Source: Rhodoferax sp. BAB1 (GTDB lineage Bacteria > Pseudomonadota > Gammaproteobacteria > Burkholderiales > Burkholderiaceae_C). From it: a stretch of 64,000 nt of DNA. Positions 52,081 to 62,262 of this stretch are shown here, piece by piece (the first letter of the stretch is position 1; each line of letters opens with the position of its first letter). The notes beneath the pieces were generated by a model that made no database searches, was not told where the DNA came from, and was given only the letters and a program-made list of their open reading frames with translations. Location of the stretch: contig NZ_CP054424.1 of NCBI RefSeq assembly GCF_013334205.1, positions 640,001 to 704,000 on the forward strand, in the 5' to 3' direction. The position numbers were made by a program, and so were the translations under genes.

Positions 52081-53073
52081 ATGAGTGACAACTTTGGCGC
52101 CGAATCCGGCAGCCCTAAACAGGAAGCATCCACGTCGGCGGCCCAGGCCCCGGGCTGGGAGCGCGCCGTGCTGGAAAAACTGGCCTTTGCCGCGCTGGAG
52201 GAACAGCGCGCGGCACGACGCTGGAAGATCATCAGCCGCCTGGGCTGGCTGGCTGTTTTCGGGGTGCTGGTCTGGCTGGTCGCCGGTCTGGGGAACTCGG
52301 GGTCTGCTCCGAGTACGCGCCATACTGCCCTGGTGGAGATCCAGGGTGAGATTGCCTCGGACAGCGAGGCCAGTGCCGATCTGGTGGTGGGTGCGATCCG
52401 CAACGCCTTCGAGGACCATGGGGCCCAGGCCGTGGTGCTGCTGATCAACTCGCCCGGCGGCAGCCCGGTGCAGGCCGGCATCATCAACGACGAGATCCGC
52501 CGCCTCAAGGCCAAGCACAAAAAGCCTGTCTATGCGGTGGTCGAAGAGGCCTGTGCCTCGGCCGCCTATTACATCGCCGTCTCGGCTGACAAGATTTACG
52601 TCGACAAGGCCAGCATCGTGGGCAGCATCGGCGTGCTGATGGACGGTTTCGGCTTCACCGGCCTGATGGACAAGCTGGGTGTCGAGCGTCGCCTCATGAC
52701 GGCCGGCGAGAACAAGGGTTTTCTCGACCCCTTCAGCCCGCAGACCGAGAAGCAGCGCGCCTTTGCCCAGGCCATGCTGGACCAGATCCACAAGCAGTTC
52801 ATCGACGTGGTCAAGACCGGGCGCGGCAAGCGCCTGAAGGAAACGCCCGACATGTTCAGCGGCCTGTTCTGGACCGGCCAGCAGGCCGTGGAACTGGGCC
52901 TGGCCGACCAGTTGGGCAACCTGGACTACGTGGCGCGCGAGGTGGTCAAGGCCGAGGAGATCGTCGACTACACGCGCCATCCCAACGTGGCCGAACGGCT
53001 GATCAAGCGCTTTGGCGCGGCCATCGGCGAGGGCTCGGTCAAGGCCGTGCGCGCGCAGCCGGCCTGGCGCTGA
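52081..53073 (+). CDS. sppA: Signal peptide peptidase SppA-type serine protease (S49 family)
   Basis: This 330-residue membrane-anchored protease has a single N-terminal helix (LGWLAVFGVLVWLVAGLG), then the S49 domain with LINSPGGSPVQAG, the nucleophile-serine region ACASAAYYIAVSADKIY and GSIGVLM. This short form has one protease domain, as in many bacteria. It cleaves leftover signal peptides in the inner membrane. It is the last gene of the rluC-HAD-Rieske-sppA run and convergent with the HD-GYP gene. Confidence 0.9.
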   Translation: MSDNFGAESGSPKQEASTSAAQAPGWERAVLEKLAFAALEEQRAARRWKIISRLGWLAVFGVLVWLVAGLGNSGSAPSTRHTALVEIQGEIASDSEASADLVVGAIRNAFEDHGAQAVVLLINSPGGSPVQAGIINDEIRRLKAKHKKPVYAVVEEACASAAYYIAVSADKIYVDKASIVGSIGVLMDGFGFTGLMDKLGVERRLMTAGENKGFLDPFSPQTEKQRAFAQAMLDQIHKQFIDVVKTGRGKRLKETPDMFSGLFWTGQQAVELGLADQLGNLDYVAREVVKAEEIVDYTRHPNVAERLIKRFGAAIGEGSVKAVRAQPAWR

Positions 53074-53088
53074 GCCAGCAGCCCAGTA

Positions 53089-54288
53089 TCAAGCCGGACT
53101 GCCGGGCCGTTGGCCTGTCTGCTGTGCGGCCGCGGGGGCGAGTTGCCGGTAGCCGTAGATCCGTTCCGGAGGCATGCGGGCGACCAGCGTCTTGTCGGCC
53201 ACGGGCCCGACGATGGCGTACTGCGGTTGTGATGTGTCGCGCTGGACAGTGTGGACCGTCGGATGGCCCTTGTCATCGGTGATAGCTGCCACCAGTGGGC
53301 ATTTGACGCTGTCGGTCCGTCGCATCACGACCCCGATCTCTCCGCTGCTCAGCTTCACGAGCTCACCTGGCGGATAGAGTCCGAACTCCTTGATGACGGC
53401 CGATGAGAGCGGGCTGCCATGATCTTCACGGAACAGTTGCCGGGCCGCCTCCTGGATCGGCAGTGCAGCCCGCAGCTTGCGCGGGCTGATCTTGGACGTG
53501 AAGACATCGGCGACACGCAAGGCGACCGCCAGATCGGTGGGGTCGGTCCGGCCCCGCGGATAACCGTTGCCATCCGCATGCTCGTGATGCTGGGCAATGG
53601 CGGTCAACCAGTCGCCATCGGTTACGCCGGCTTCGGTCAGCCATTGGACCGCCAGTTCCGGATGTGCATGAATCTGCGTCTTCTGACTTTCACGCATGGG
53701 TTCGTCCTGCTCGGCCATCACGCCCTGCAGCTGCAGGATCGGCATGTTCATGGTGAGCGCCGCGTGCACCAGACTCAGAACCTTGGCTTGCGGCCATTGC
53801 AGCCGACGCGCCATCAGCAGACAGAGAACGGACGCATGGATGGCGTGGTTGTAGCCGTAGTAATACAGGTGGGCCGATTCCTGCCGGACCATGTGGTACA
53901 GGGCCATGTCCACGTCCTGGTCCACCAGAGCGATCAGCCGGCTGGCAAAGTCGGTGATCTGACCCGGCGAGGGCGGCGCCTCCGGCAGCTTCGCCATGAG
54001 CTGGTGCATCTCCTCGGCGCTCTGGCCCCAGAGGCTGAACAGATTCTCCGGACGTTTCAGGGCGGAGAGGCTGGCCCGTTCTTTTTCGGCCAGGTCCGCG
54101 AGGTGAGCGACCGCACGGGCTTCCTCGATGTCGACGAACGCACCACGGGTCAGCAAGGCATCGAGCAGCTCCTCGCTCTCGACGATGTGGCCTCGCGATA
54201 GCAGGAGCCGGGTGTTCTCGTCACGGATGTTCCATGGCAAGGGCTCCCCAAGCCTGACCTTCGAGCGGGGCAGTCGAAGCAGCTTCAT
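53089..54288 (-). CDS. HD-GYP-like domain protein with altered HD motif
   Basis: This 399-residue soluble protein has an N-terminal region of about 120 residues, then an HD-GYP-type core. It contains NHAIHASVLC (146-155), VHAALTMNMPI around H175-A176, HAHPELAVQWL and the intact HHEHADGNGYP (234-244). In active c-di-GMP phosphodiesterases the 175-176 pair is HD within HDIGK; here Asp is Ala and the IGK part is lost. Catalysis is therefore doubtful and a binding or sensing role is possible. A C-terminal beta-rich tail follows. Confidence 0.83.
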   Translation of the reverse strand: MKLLRLPRSKVRLGEPLPWNIRDENTRLLLSRGHIVESEELLDALLTRGAFVDIEEARAVAHLADLAEKERASLSALKRPENLFSLWGQSAEEMHQLMAKLPEAPPSPGQITDFASRLIALVDQDVDMALYHMVRQESAHLYYYGYNHAIHASVLCLLMARRLQWPQAKVLSLVHAALTMNMPILQLQGVMAEQDEPMRESQKTQIHAHPELAVQWLTEAGVTDGDWLTAIAQHHEHADGNGYPRGRTDPTDLAVALRVADVFTSKISPRKLRAALPIQEAARQLFREDHGSPLSSAVIKEFGLYPPGELVKLSSGEIGVVMRRTDSVKCPLVAAITDDKGHPTVHTVQRDTSQPQYAIVGPVADKTLVARMPPERIYGYRQLAPAAAQQTGQRPGSPA

Positions 54289-54347
54289 GCCGGACCATTA
54301 TGGGGACGATCCTCCCGGGCAACAAGCGGGGTTGCCCTGCGATGGGG

Positions 54348-55112
54348 TCAGCGTCCGATGGCGTAGACCGCCGGCGTATCTTTGTCTGGCGCCAGCGGCT
54401 GCTGCTTCCAGTTCTTGACGGTGTTGCTGCGCAGCTGCGCGGTGGCCAGTGTCAGCCCGCTGGCCACCGCCAGACGGGTGTTGTGCTGCAGGGTCTTGAG
54501 CAGGGCTTCCTGCAGGGCGGCGTTGCGGTAGGGCGTTTCGATGAAGAGCTGGGTCTGGCCGCTCTTGAGCGCCAGCGACTCCAGATCGCGGATGCGCGTG
54601 GCGCGCTCGGCGGCGTCCTGCGGCAGGTAACCGACGAAAGCAAAGTTCTGGCCCGAGAGGCCGCTGGCGGCCAGTGCCAGCAGCAAAGAGACTGGCCCCA
54701 CCAGCGGCACCACCGTGATGCCGAGTTCGTGCGCGGCTCGCACCACCGAAGAACCCGGATCAGCCACGGCGGGCATACCGGCTTCACTCAGCAGCCCCAG
54801 GTCTTGGCCAGCCAGGGCCGGGGCCAGCAGCGGCCTGGCGTCGAAGCCTGTGCTGCCGTGGTCACCTTTTTTGTGCACTTCGCGCGGCAACTCCTGGAGG
54901 TCCAGTGACTGGATCGGGACTGCCAGAGGATGCAGTTCACCCACGCGCTTGAGATAGGCGCGGGCGCTCTTGGCGTTCTCGCAGATCCAGTGCTGCAGCC
55001 GCGCCGCCACGACCAGGGTACCGGCAGGCAGCACCTCGGTCAGCGGGGTCTGGGTGCTGCAGCCGAAGTCCAGCGGCGCGGGCACCAGATAGAGTTTGCC
55101 GGGCGTGGTCAT
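54348..55112 (-). CDS. Tetrapyrrole-methylase-family SAM methyltransferase (RsmI-related)
   Basis: This 254-residue protein has the fold's N-terminal KLYLVPAPLDFG, the SAM-contact loop LLSEAGMPAVADPGS and VVPLVGPVSLLLALAASGL. It is the RsmI-related branch that sits next to maf in Burkholderiales. RsmI 2'-O-methylates C1402 of 16S rRNA, but whether this branch does so is not clear. It overlaps the maf stop by 4 bp and shares its operon. Confidence 0.83.
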   Translation of the reverse strand: MTTPGKLYLVPAPLDFGCSTQTPLTEVLPAGTLVVAARLQHWICENAKSARAYLKRVGELHPLAVPIQSLDLQELPREVHKKGDHGSTGFDARPLLAPALAGQDLGLLSEAGMPAVADPGSSVVRAAHELGITVVPLVGPVSLLLALAASGLSGQNFAFVGYLPQDAAERATRIRDLESLALKSGQTQLFIETPYRNAALQEALLKTLQHNTRLAVASGLTLATAQLRSNTVKNWKQQPLAPDKDTPAVYAIGR

Positions 55113-55711
55113 GCTGCCCCTAGGAGGGACAGGCCCGCCGCGCGCAGCAAGCGGGCGGTGCGGATCAGCGGCAGGCCGACCAGCGCGGTCGGATCGTCGC
55201 TCTCGATGGTGTCCAGCAGGGCGATGCCCAGGCCCTCGCTCTTGGCACTGCCTGCACAGTCATAGGGGGTCTCGGTGCGCAGATAGCTTTCGATCTCGGC
55301 GTCCGTCAGATCGCGAAAGCGCACGCGCACCGGCGCCAGCTCGACCTTTTCGAAACCCGTCTCGACGCAGACCACGGCCACGGCGGTCTGGAAGATCACC
55401 GTGCGACCGCGCATGCGGCGCAGCTGGACCACGGCGCGTGCGTGCGTGCCGGGCTTGCCCAGCGGTTCGCCGCCCAGGTCGGCGACCTGGTCCGAGCCGA
55501 TCACCACGGCTGCCGGATGGCGTGCGGCCACCGCGCGCGCCTTGGCCAGCGCCAGGCGCAGGGCCAGATCACGCGGGTTTTCGCCGGGCTGGGGGGTTTC
55601 ATCGACTTCGGGCGAGGCCACCTCGAAAGGCAGGCGCAGGCGCTGCAACAGTTCGCGCCGGTAGGCCGAGGTGGAGCCGAGGATCAGGGGGCGGGGGGCG
55701 GGGACGCTCAT
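55109..55711 (-). CDS. Maf-type nucleotide pyrophosphatase
   Basis: This 200-residue Maf/YceF protein has the N-terminal motif LILGSTSAYRRELLQRL, the central SDQVADLGGEPLGKPG and the C-terminal CAGSAKSEGLGIALL. The family hydrolyses non-canonical or methylated nucleoside triphosphates such as m7GTP. It is divergent from yceD, rpmF and plsX with 25 bp between starts, as commonly seen for yceF in Proteobacteria. Confidence 0.88.
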   Translation of the reverse strand: MSVPAPRPLILGSTSAYRRELLQRLRLPFEVASPEVDETPQPGENPRDLALRLALAKARAVAARHPAAVVIGSDQVADLGGEPLGKPGTHARAVVQLRRMRGRTVIFQTAVAVVCVETGFEKVELAPVRVRFRDLTDAEIESYLRTETPYDCAGSAKSEGLGIALLDTIESDDPTALVGLPLIRTARLLRAAGLSLLGAA

Positions 55712-55736
55712 GCGTCGATTCTCTTACACTGCCGGC

Positions 55737-56285
55737 ATGACCCAAGAGTTTCATGCCCGCCGCCTGGATATCAAGGCCTTTGCCCAGGCCGGTGCGGTCC
55801 TGTCCGGCCAGGATTCACTGTCAAAATATGAGCGATTGCTCGCGGAAACGGGTGGCGTTGGCGCCGAGCGCCCGGTCCGCTGGGATGCCCGGGGCGAGCA
55901 GCGCATCGACGCCAGCGGTTTCGCCCAGATCTGGCTGCACCTCAGCGCCCAGGTTACGCTGCCGCTGACCTGCCAGCGCTGCCTGGGGCCAGCCGACATC
56001 GAACTCGCGGTGGCGCGCGACTTCCGTTTTGTGGCGAGCGAAGAGCAGGCCCAGGCCGAGGATGAGGCGGCCGAAGAGGACGTCTTGGCCTTGACCCGCG
56101 AGTTCAATCTGCAGGAGTTGATCGAGGATGAGCTGCTGATGGAACTGCCCGTGGTGCCGCGTCACGAGGTTTGTCCGACCGAGGTCAAGCTGGTCGCCCA
56201 GGACGCGGATTTCGAGGCAGCCCAGGCCGAGAAGCCCAACCCCTTTGCCGCCCTGGCCGGGCTCAAGGGCGGCAAGCCTGGCTGA
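55737..56285 (+). CDS. yceD: YceD/DUF177 family protein
   Basis: This 182-residue protein has the DUF177 Cys motif LPLTCQRCLGP and a second Cys in HEVCPTE, with an acidic middle (EDEAAEEDVLAL). YceD-type proteins are linked to 23S rRNA accumulation and ribosome assembly, and sit directly upstream of rpmF as here. ATG 55737 fits the family N terminus (MTQEFHARRLD). The frame is open further upstream but overlaps maf. Confidence 0.87.
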   Translation: MTQEFHARRLDIKAFAQAGAVLSGQDSLSKYERLLAETGGVGAERPVRWDARGEQRIDASGFAQIWLHLSAQVTLPLTCQRCLGPADIELAVARDFRFVASEEQAQAEDEAAEEDVLALTREFNLQELIEDELLMELPVVPRHEVCPTEVKLVAQDADFEAAQAEKPNPFAALAGLKGGKPG

Positions 56286-56332
56286 GGTGGCCGGGCGGTT
56301 TGTGAAACTGCCCCAGAATCAACAAGTTAGGC

Positions 56333-56338
56333 TATAAT
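56333..56338 (+). promoter_or_regulatory. -10 hexamer of the rpmF-plsX-fab promoter
   Basis: TATAAT is a perfect -10 element, 98 bp upstream of the rpmF start, within the 151-bp yceD-rpmF gap. The -35 region is poor. Downstream, CAACCTGTGCCGAGC occurs twice (56358-56372 and 56388-56402) in the leader, with a 30-bp period. Confidence 0.6.
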
Positions 56339-56436
56339 TCGTGGTTTCGCGCAGCCCCAACCTGTGCCGAGCCGTCCAACCCTTGAACAACCTGTGCCGA
56401 GCGTCCGTCGCGCGGCCTGATTACCAGGAGCCAACC

Positions 56437-56619
56437 ATGGCAGTCCAGCAAAACAAGAAGTCGCCCTCCAAGCGCGGCATGCACCGTTCGCACAACGCCC
56501 TGAACGTGCCCGGCATCGCTGTCGAGCCGACCACGGGTGAGACCCACCTGCGTCACCACATCAGCCCCAACGGCTTCTACCGTGGCCGCAAGGTGCTGAA
56601 GACCAAATCCGAAGCCTGA
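56437..56619 (+). CDS. rpmF: 50S ribosomal protein L32
   Basis: This 60-residue protein begins [20 protein letters not shown] and ends KVLKTKSEA, which is the standard bacterial L32 without the zinc-ribbon cysteines. The RBS CCAGGAG precedes it. The order yceD-rpmF-plsX-fab is classical and couples ribosome and lipid synthesis. A strong hairpin lies just after the stop. Confidence 0.97.
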   Translation: MAVQQNKKSPSKRGMHRSHNALNVPGIAVEPTTGETHLRHHISPNGFYRGRKVLKTKSEA

Positions 56620-56632
56620 TCATTCCAGGTTG

Positions 56633-56673
56633 CAAAGGGCCCGACGCTACAACGCAGGTAGCTCGGGCCTTTG
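56633..56673 (+). terminator. Hairpin between rpmF and plsX (terminator or attenuator)
   Basis: CAAAGGGCCCGA pairs with TCGGGCCTTTG (one bulge), and the inner GCTAC pairs with GTAGC around a 7-nt loop. TCTTG follows instead of a full T-run. It lies 14 bp after the rpmF stop and 57 bp before plsX, so partial termination could set L32 against lipid-enzyme expression. Confidence 0.55.
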
Positions 56674-56729
56674 TCTTGATGCTGAGTGCCTTTCCCGGTC
56701 TTTACCGCGCCTGATCGCGCTGCCAACCC

Positions 56730-57755
56730 ATGATCACGATTGCTGTGGACTGCATGGGGGGCGATCACGGCCCCCGCGTCACGCTGGCGGCGTGCCGCAA
56801 CTTCCTTGACCATCACCCGGATGCCGAGTTGCTTCTGGTCGGCCTGCCCGACCGCCTGAGCGGCCCCACCCATGCGCGCGCACGTGTGGTGCCCGCCAGC
56901 GAGGTGGTGGGCATGGACGATCCGATCGAGGTGGCGCTGCGCCGCAAGAAAGACTCATCCATGCGCGTGGCCATCGAGCAGGTCAAGGCCGGAGTTGCGC
57001 AGGCGGCGGTTTCCGCCGGTAATACCGGCGCCCTGATGGCGATTGCCCGTTATGTGCTCAAGACGGTCGAGGGGATAGACCGCCCGGCCATCGCCACCCA
57101 GTTGCCCAATGCCGCCGGTGGGGCCACCACGGTCCTGGATCTGGGGGCGAACGTGGATTGCACGGCCGAGCACCTGCTGCAGTTTGCCGTCATGGGATCG
57201 GCCCTGGTCTCGGTCCTGCGCGATGATCCCAACCCTTCGGTAGGACTGCTCAATATTGGCGAGGAAGTCATCAAGGGCAGCGAAGTCATCAAAAAAGCCG
57301 GTGAATTGCTTCGATCTGCAGCTAACTCTGGCGATTTGAATTTTTACGGCAACGTTGAAGGCAACGATATCTTCAAGGGCACGACGGATATCGTGGTCTG
57401 CGATGGCTTTGTGGGCAATGTGGCGCTGAAAGCCAGCGAGGGCCTGGCCTCGATGATCGGGGGCTTCCTCAAGCAGGAGTTCTCGCGCAATATTTTCACG
57501 AAAATTGCGGCCATCTGCGCCCTTCCGGTTCTTTCGGCATTTAAAAAGCGGGTTGACCATCGCCGTTACAACGGTGCAGCCCTGCTGGGCTTGCGCGGGC
57601 TGGTGTTCAAGAGTCACGGTTCGGCCGACGAACTTGCTTTTGAGCAGGCCCTGAACCGCGCGTATGATGCAGCCCGGAACAAGCTACTTGAGCGGGTCCA
57701 GGCCCGTATCGCGCATGCCGCTCCGCTGTTGGCCGGTGTGGCCGCCGCGGAGTAG
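56730..57755 (+). CDS. plsX: Phosphate acyltransferase PlsX
   Basis: This 341-residue protein starts [14 protein letters not shown]. Other conserved blocks are [36 protein letters not shown] and [16 protein letters not shown]. PlsX makes acyl-phosphate from acyl-ACP for phospholipid synthesis. It is the first enzyme gene of the fatty acid operon, followed 48 bp later by fabH. Confidence 0.96.
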   Translation: MITIAVDCMGGDHGPRVTLAACRNFLDHHPDAELLLVGLPDRLSGPTHARARVVPASEVVGMDDPIEVALRRKKDSSMRVAIEQVKAGVAQAAVSAGNTGALMAIARYVLKTVEGIDRPAIATQLPNAAGGATTVLDLGANVDCTAEHLLQFAVMGSALVSVLRDDPNPSVGLLNIGEEVIKGSEVIKKAGELLRSAANSGDLNFYGNVEGNDIFKGTTDIVVCDGFVGNVALKASEGLASMIGGFLKQEFSRNIFTKIAAICALPVLSAFKKRVDHRRYNGAALLGLRGLVFKSHGSADELAFEQALNRAYDAARNKLLERVQARIAHAAPLLAGVAAAE

Positions 57756-57803
57756 CCCGGGCGGGCTGCCTGGCCGGCCCTGGAACCCACTACTGAATCA
57801 TCC

Positions 57804-58781
57804 ATGAGACGTTATTCCCGCATCACCGGTACCGGCAGCTTCCTGCCGCCCAAGCGCCTGAGCAATGCCGACCTGGTGGCCCAGCTGGCCGCCGATGGCG
57901 TTGAGAGTTCCGACGAATGGATCGTCGAGCGCACCGGCATCCGCGCGCGCCATTTCGCCGAGACCGGCGTGACCAGCAGCGACCTGGGCGCCGAGGCCGC
58001 GCGCCGCGCCCTGGACGCTGCCGGCGTGGCGGCCAAGGACATCGACCTGATCATTGTGGCGACTTCGACGCCGGACATGGTCTTTCCCTCGGCGGCTTGC
58101 ATCCTGCAGAACAAGATCGGTGCCAACGGCTGCCCGGCTTTTGATGTCCAGGCGGTCTGCAGCGGCTTTGTGTATGCCCTGACCGTGGCCGACGCCATGA
58201 TCAAAAGCGGTGCGGCGAGCCGGGCGCTGGTGATCGGTGCCGAAGTCTTCTCGCGCATCATCGATTTCAAGGACCGGACCACCTGCGTGCTGTTCGGTGA
58301 CGGTGCAGGTGCGGTCGTACTGGAAGCCTCGGACGAGCCGGGTCTGCTGGCCAGCGACCTGCACGCCGATGGCAAGCATGTCGACATCCTGTGCACGCCT
58401 GGGCATGTCTGCGGCGGCATCGTTCTGGGCGACCCGCTGCTCAAGATGGACGGCCAGGCCGTTTTCAAACTGGCCGTGGGCGTGCTGGAAGAGACGGCCC
58501 GCGCGGTGCTGGCCAAGGCCGGCAAGCAGGAAAGCGACATCGACTGGCTGATCCCGCACCAGGCCAATATCCGCATCATGACGGGCACGGCCAAGAAGCT
58601 GAAGCTGCCCATGGACAAGGTGATCGTTACCGTGGACCAGCACGGCAACACCTCGGCGGCCTCGATTCCGCTGGCCCTGGATGCTGGCGTGCGCAGCGGT
58701 CGTGTCAAGCCGGGTGATCTGGTCATGCTCGAAGGCGTGGGCGGCGGCTTCACCTGGGGCTCGGTCCTGCTGAAAATGTAG
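57804..58781 (+). CDS. fabH: Beta-ketoacyl-ACP synthase III
   Basis: This 325-residue condensing enzyme has the catalytic triad visible: Cys in [13 protein letters not shown], His in [11 protein letters not shown] and Asn in QHGNTSAAS. It joins acetyl-CoA and malonyl-ACP to start each acyl chain. The C-terminal [10 protein letters not shown] loop is typical. It is located between plsX and fabD. Confidence 0.96.
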   Translation: MRRYSRITGTGSFLPPKRLSNADLVAQLAADGVESSDEWIVERTGIRARHFAETGVTSSDLGAEAARRALDAAGVAAKDIDLIIVATSTPDMVFPSAACILQNKIGANGCPAFDVQAVCSGFVYALTVADAMIKSGAASRALVIGAEVFSRIIDFKDRTTCVLFGDGAGAVVLEASDEPGLLASDLHADGKHVDILCTPGHVCGGIVLGDPLLKMDGQAVFKLAVGVLEETARAVLAKAGKQESDIDWLIPHQANIRIMTGTAKKLKLPMDKVIVTVDQHGNTSAASIPLALDAGVRSGRVKPGDLVMLEGVGGGFTWGSVLLKM

Positions 58782-58840
58782 GCAGGGGCTGCCACACAGG
58801 GCAGCTCCACTCCCAACCACACACTCTTCAAGTCAACACC

Positions 58841-59791
58841 ATGAAACCGTTTGCCTTTGTCTTCCCGGGCCAGGGTTCGCAGTCGGTCGGCATGCTCGAC
58901 GCCTGGGGCGACCACCCCGAGGTGCGTGAAGTCTTGCACGAAGCCTCCGAGGCGCTGGGCGAAAACCTGGCGCAACTGATCAAGGACGGCCCCAAGGAAG
59001 CCCTGGCGCTGACCACGAATACCCAGCCCGTCATGCTGGTGGCCGGCGTGGCTGCCTACCGTGTCTGGATGAGCGAGACCGGTGTGGCGCCGGCCGCCGT
59101 GGCCGGACATTCCCTGGGCGAGTATTCGGCCATGGTGGCCGCCGGCGTGCTGACGCTGTCGCAGGCTGTGCCGCTGGTGCGCTTCCGTGCCCAGGCCATG
59201 CAGGAAGCCGTGCCGGTAGGCACCGGCGCCATGGCCGCCATTCTGGGCATGGACGCGGCCAAGGTGATTGCGGGCTGCGCCGAGGTGGTGCAATCCTTTG
59301 GTCCGGATTCGAGCGAGGTGGTCGAAGCCGTGAATTTCAATGATCCGGCCCAGACCGTGATAGCCGGCTCCAAGGCGGCGGTCGAGAAGGCCTGCGAAGT
59401 GCTCAAGGCCAACGGTGCCAAGCGCGCTCTGTCGCTGCCAGTATCGGCTCCCTTCCACTCGAGCCTCATGAAACCGGCAGCCGAGAAGCTGCGCGAGCGC
59501 CTGGAGGATGTGGAACTGGGCGAGCCGCAGATTACCCTCATCAATAACATCGACGTGACGGTCGAGATCGACGCCGATCGCATCCGTGACGCCCTGTACC
59601 GCCAGGCCTTTGGGCCGGTGCGCTGGGTGGAGTGTGTGCAGGCCATCAAGGCGCATGGCATGACCCACATCGTGGAATGCGGTCCGGGTAAGGTGCTGGC
59701 CGGCATGGTCAAGCGCATCGACCCCGAATTGACCGGTATGGCCCTGTTCGATCCAGCCACGCTGACAGAAGTCCAAGGAGCTTTGGCATGA
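58841..59791 (+). CDS. fabD: Malonyl-CoA:ACP transacylase
   Basis: This 316-residue protein has FVFPGQGSQSVGML at the N terminus, the active-site serine in GHSLGEYSAMVAAG, a conserved arginine in VRFRAQAMQ and the histidine in SAPFHSSLM. It transfers malonyl groups from CoA to the acyl carrier protein. It overlaps fabG by 4 bp (ATGA). Confidence 0.96.
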   Translation: MKPFAFVFPGQGSQSVGMLDAWGDHPEVREVLHEASEALGENLAQLIKDGPKEALALTTNTQPVMLVAGVAAYRVWMSETGVAPAAVAGHSLGEYSAMVAAGVLTLSQAVPLVRFRAQAMQEAVPVGTGAMAAILGMDAAKVIAGCAEVVQSFGPDSSEVVEAVNFNDPAQTVIAGSKAAVEKACEVLKANGAKRALSLPVSAPFHSSLMKPAAEKLRERLEDVELGEPQITLINNIDVTVEIDADRIRDALYRQAFGPVRWVECVQAIKAHGMTHIVECGPGKVLAGMVKRIDPELTGMALFDPATLTEVQGALA

Positions 59792-60534
59792 GTGAGATGA
59801 AATTCGACGGCCAGGTGGCCCTGGTCACCGGTGCCTCGCGCGGCATTGGTGCGGCCATCGCGCACGAGTTGGCCCATCAGGGCCTCAAGGTCATCGGCAC
59901 TGCCACCAGCGACGAGGGGGCCGCCAGGATCAGCGCCGCCCTGGCGGCCTTCAATGGCTGCAAGGGCATCAAACTCAACGTCAACGATGCGGCAGGCTGC
60001 GAGGCCGCCATCGATGCCATCGTCAAGGAGCAGGGCGCCCTGCACGTGCTGGTCAACAACGCCGGTATCACGCGTGACAATCTGGCCATGCGCATGAAGG
60101 ATGGCGAGTGGGACGAGGTGCTGGACACCAACCTCAAGGCCGTGTTCCGCATGAGCCGGGCCGTGATGCGCACCATGATGAAGCAGCGTTACGGCCGCAT
60201 CATCAGCATCACCTCGGTCGTTGGCGCCTCGGGCAATCCGGGCCAGGCCAACTACGCGGCTGCCAAGGCCGGTGTGGCCGGCATGACACGTGCCCTGGCG
60301 CGGGAACTCGGTACGCGTAACATCACGGTGAATTGCGTCGCACCGGGTTTCATCGAAACCGACATGACGGCCCACCTGCCCGAAGAGCAGCAGAAGGCCC
60401 TGCTGGGACAGATTCCGCTGGGCCATCTGGGCAAGCCGGCCGACATTGCGCACGCGGTGGCCTACCTGGCCTCGCCGCATGCGGGCTACGTGACGGGGCA
60501 GGAGCTGCACGTCAATGGCGGCATGTACATGTAA
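59788..60534 (+). CDS. fabG: 3-Oxoacyl-ACP reductase
   Basis: This 248-residue SDR has TGASRGIGAAIAHELA for NADPH binding, NNAGITRDNLAMRM, the serine in SITSVVGASGNPGQ and YAAAK. The C terminus GQELHVNGGMYM is the standard FabG ending. It reduces the 3-keto group in each elongation cycle. It is followed by a strong hairpin and acpP. Confidence 0.96.
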   Translation: MSEMKFDGQVALVTGASRGIGAAIAHELAHQGLKVIGTATSDEGAARISAALAAFNGCKGIKLNVNDAAGCEAAIDAIVKEQGALHVLVNNAGITRDNLAMRMKDGEWDEVLDTNLKAVFRMSRAVMRTMMKQRYGRIISITSVVGASGNPGQANYAAAKAGVAGMTRALARELGTRNITVNCVAPGFIETDMTAHLPEEQQKALLGQIPLGHLGKPADIAHAVAYLASPHAGYVTGQELHVNGGMYM

Positions 60535-60572
60535 CGAGACAAGAATCAAGCCGATTTATCCGTACGGCAGCA

Positions 60573-60597
60573 GCCCGGGAAAACCCTTTTCCCGGGC
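60573..60597. terminator. Perfect hairpin between fabG and acpP
   Basis: GCCCGGGAAAA-CCC-TTTTCCCGGGC has an 11-bp perfect stem. It lies 39 bp after the fabG stop and 44 bp before acpP, with no T-run after the stem. TAAAAT at 60602-60607 right after it could be a -10 for a separate acpP promoter, which would explain high ACP levels. Confidence 0.5.
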
Positions 60598-60604
60598 CAG
60601 CTAA

Positions 60605-60880
<276 letters not shown>

Positions 60881-60996
60881 TGGCCAACCCGGCGGTTGCG
60901 GCGCAGCTGTGCCGCCCGCCGCTGCAAGCGGCCTGTCCATCCGGATGGGATCTTCCGCTTGCGGTGGTTCCTGTTTCCTAGCCTGCACAGAAAACT

Positions 60997-62241
60997 ATGT
61001 CCCGTCGTCGCGTCGTCGTAACAGGTATGGGCTGTATCAGCCCGGTCGGCAATACCGTGGCCGAGTCCTGGTCCAGCCTGCTGGCCGGTCGCTCCGGCAT
61101 CGATCTGATCACCAGGTTCGATGCCAGCAACTTTGCCTGCAAGTTCGCCGGCGAGGTCAAAGGTTTCGAGCTGGAGAAGTACATCGGCAGCAAGGAAGCG
61201 CGCACGATGGACACCTTCATCCATTACGGCATCGCCGCTGCCGTGCAGGCGGTCGAAGATGCCGGCCTGCCCACCGGTGAAGGTCTGAACGAAGAGCAGG
61301 CCGTGCGGATCGGCTGCCTGATCGGCTCGGGCATCGGTGGCCTGCCGCTGATTGAAGAGACACATGCGGAGTACACGAGTCGTGGTCCGCGTCGCATTTC
61401 CCCGTTTTTCGTGCCGGCGTCCATCATCAACATGATTTCCGGTCATGTCTCGATGCGCTACGGTTTCAAGGGCCCCAACCTGGCCATCGTCACGGCTTGC
61501 ACCACGGGTCTGCACAGCATCGGCCAGGCGGGCCGCCTGATCGAGTACGGCGACGCCGATGTGATGATTGCCGGCGGTGCCGAGGCCACGGTGTCGCCCC
61601 TGGGCGTGGGTGGGTTTGCCGCCATGCGTGCGCTGTCCACCCGCAACGATGATCCCAAGACGGCTTCGCGCCCCTGGGACAAGGACCGCGACGGCTTTGT
61701 GCTGGGCGAGGGGGCGGGTGTCATGGTGCTCGAAGAGTACGAGCATGCCAAGGCCCGCGGCGCCAGGATCTATGCCGAACTGTCCGGTTTCGGCATGAGT
61801 GCCGACGCCGGCCATATGACGGCGCCCAATATGGACGGCCCGCGCCGCGCCATGCTGGGTGCCATGCGCAATGCCGGCGTCAATGCCGATCAGGTCGATT
61901 ACCTGAATGCCCACGGCACCTCCACGCCGCTGGGCGACACCAACGAAACCAACGCCATCAAGGCGGCGCTGGGCGACCACGCCAAGAAGACCGTGGTCAA
62001 TTCGACCAAATCCATGACGGGCCACCTGCTGGGTGGGGCTGGCGGCATCGAGTCGGTCTTCACCGTGCTCGCACTGCATCACCAGAAGAGCCCGCCGACC
62101 ATCAACATCTTCAACCAGGATCCGGAGTGTGATCTCGACTACTGCGCCAATACCGCGCGGGACATGAAGATCGACGTCGCGGTGAAGAACAACTTCGGCT
62201 TCGGCGGAACCAACGGTACCCTGGTATTCAAGCGCATCTGA
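60997..62241 (+). CDS. fabF: Beta-ketoacyl-ACP synthase II
   Basis: This 414-residue condensing enzyme has the active cysteine in [12 protein letters not shown] and histidines in [11 protein letters not shown] and [13 protein letters not shown]. The C terminus [17 protein letters not shown] is typical. FabF elongates acyl chains, including the temperature-controlled C16:1 to C18:1 step. It follows acpP after 116 bp. Confidence 0.96.
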   Translation: MSRRRVVVTGMGCISPVGNTVAESWSSLLAGRSGIDLITRFDASNFACKFAGEVKGFELEKYIGSKEARTMDTFIHYGIAAAVQAVEDAGLPTGEGLNEEQAVRIGCLIGSGIGGLPLIEETHAEYTSRGPRRISPFFVPASIINMISGHVSMRYGFKGPNLAIVTACTTGLHSIGQAGRLIEYGDADVMIAGGAEATVSPLGVGGFAAMRALSTRNDDPKTASRPWDKDRDGFVLGEGAGVMVLEEYEHAKARGARIYAELSGFGMSADAGHMTAPNMDGPRRAMLGAMRNAGVNADQVDYLNAHGTSTPLGDTNETNAIKAALGDHAKKTVVNSTKSMTGHLLGGAGGIESVFTVLALHHQKSPPTINIFNQDPECDLDYCANTARDMKIDVAVKNNFGFGGTNGTLVFKRI

Positions 62242-62262
62242 CGCGCAGCATCCGCCAGCCAT

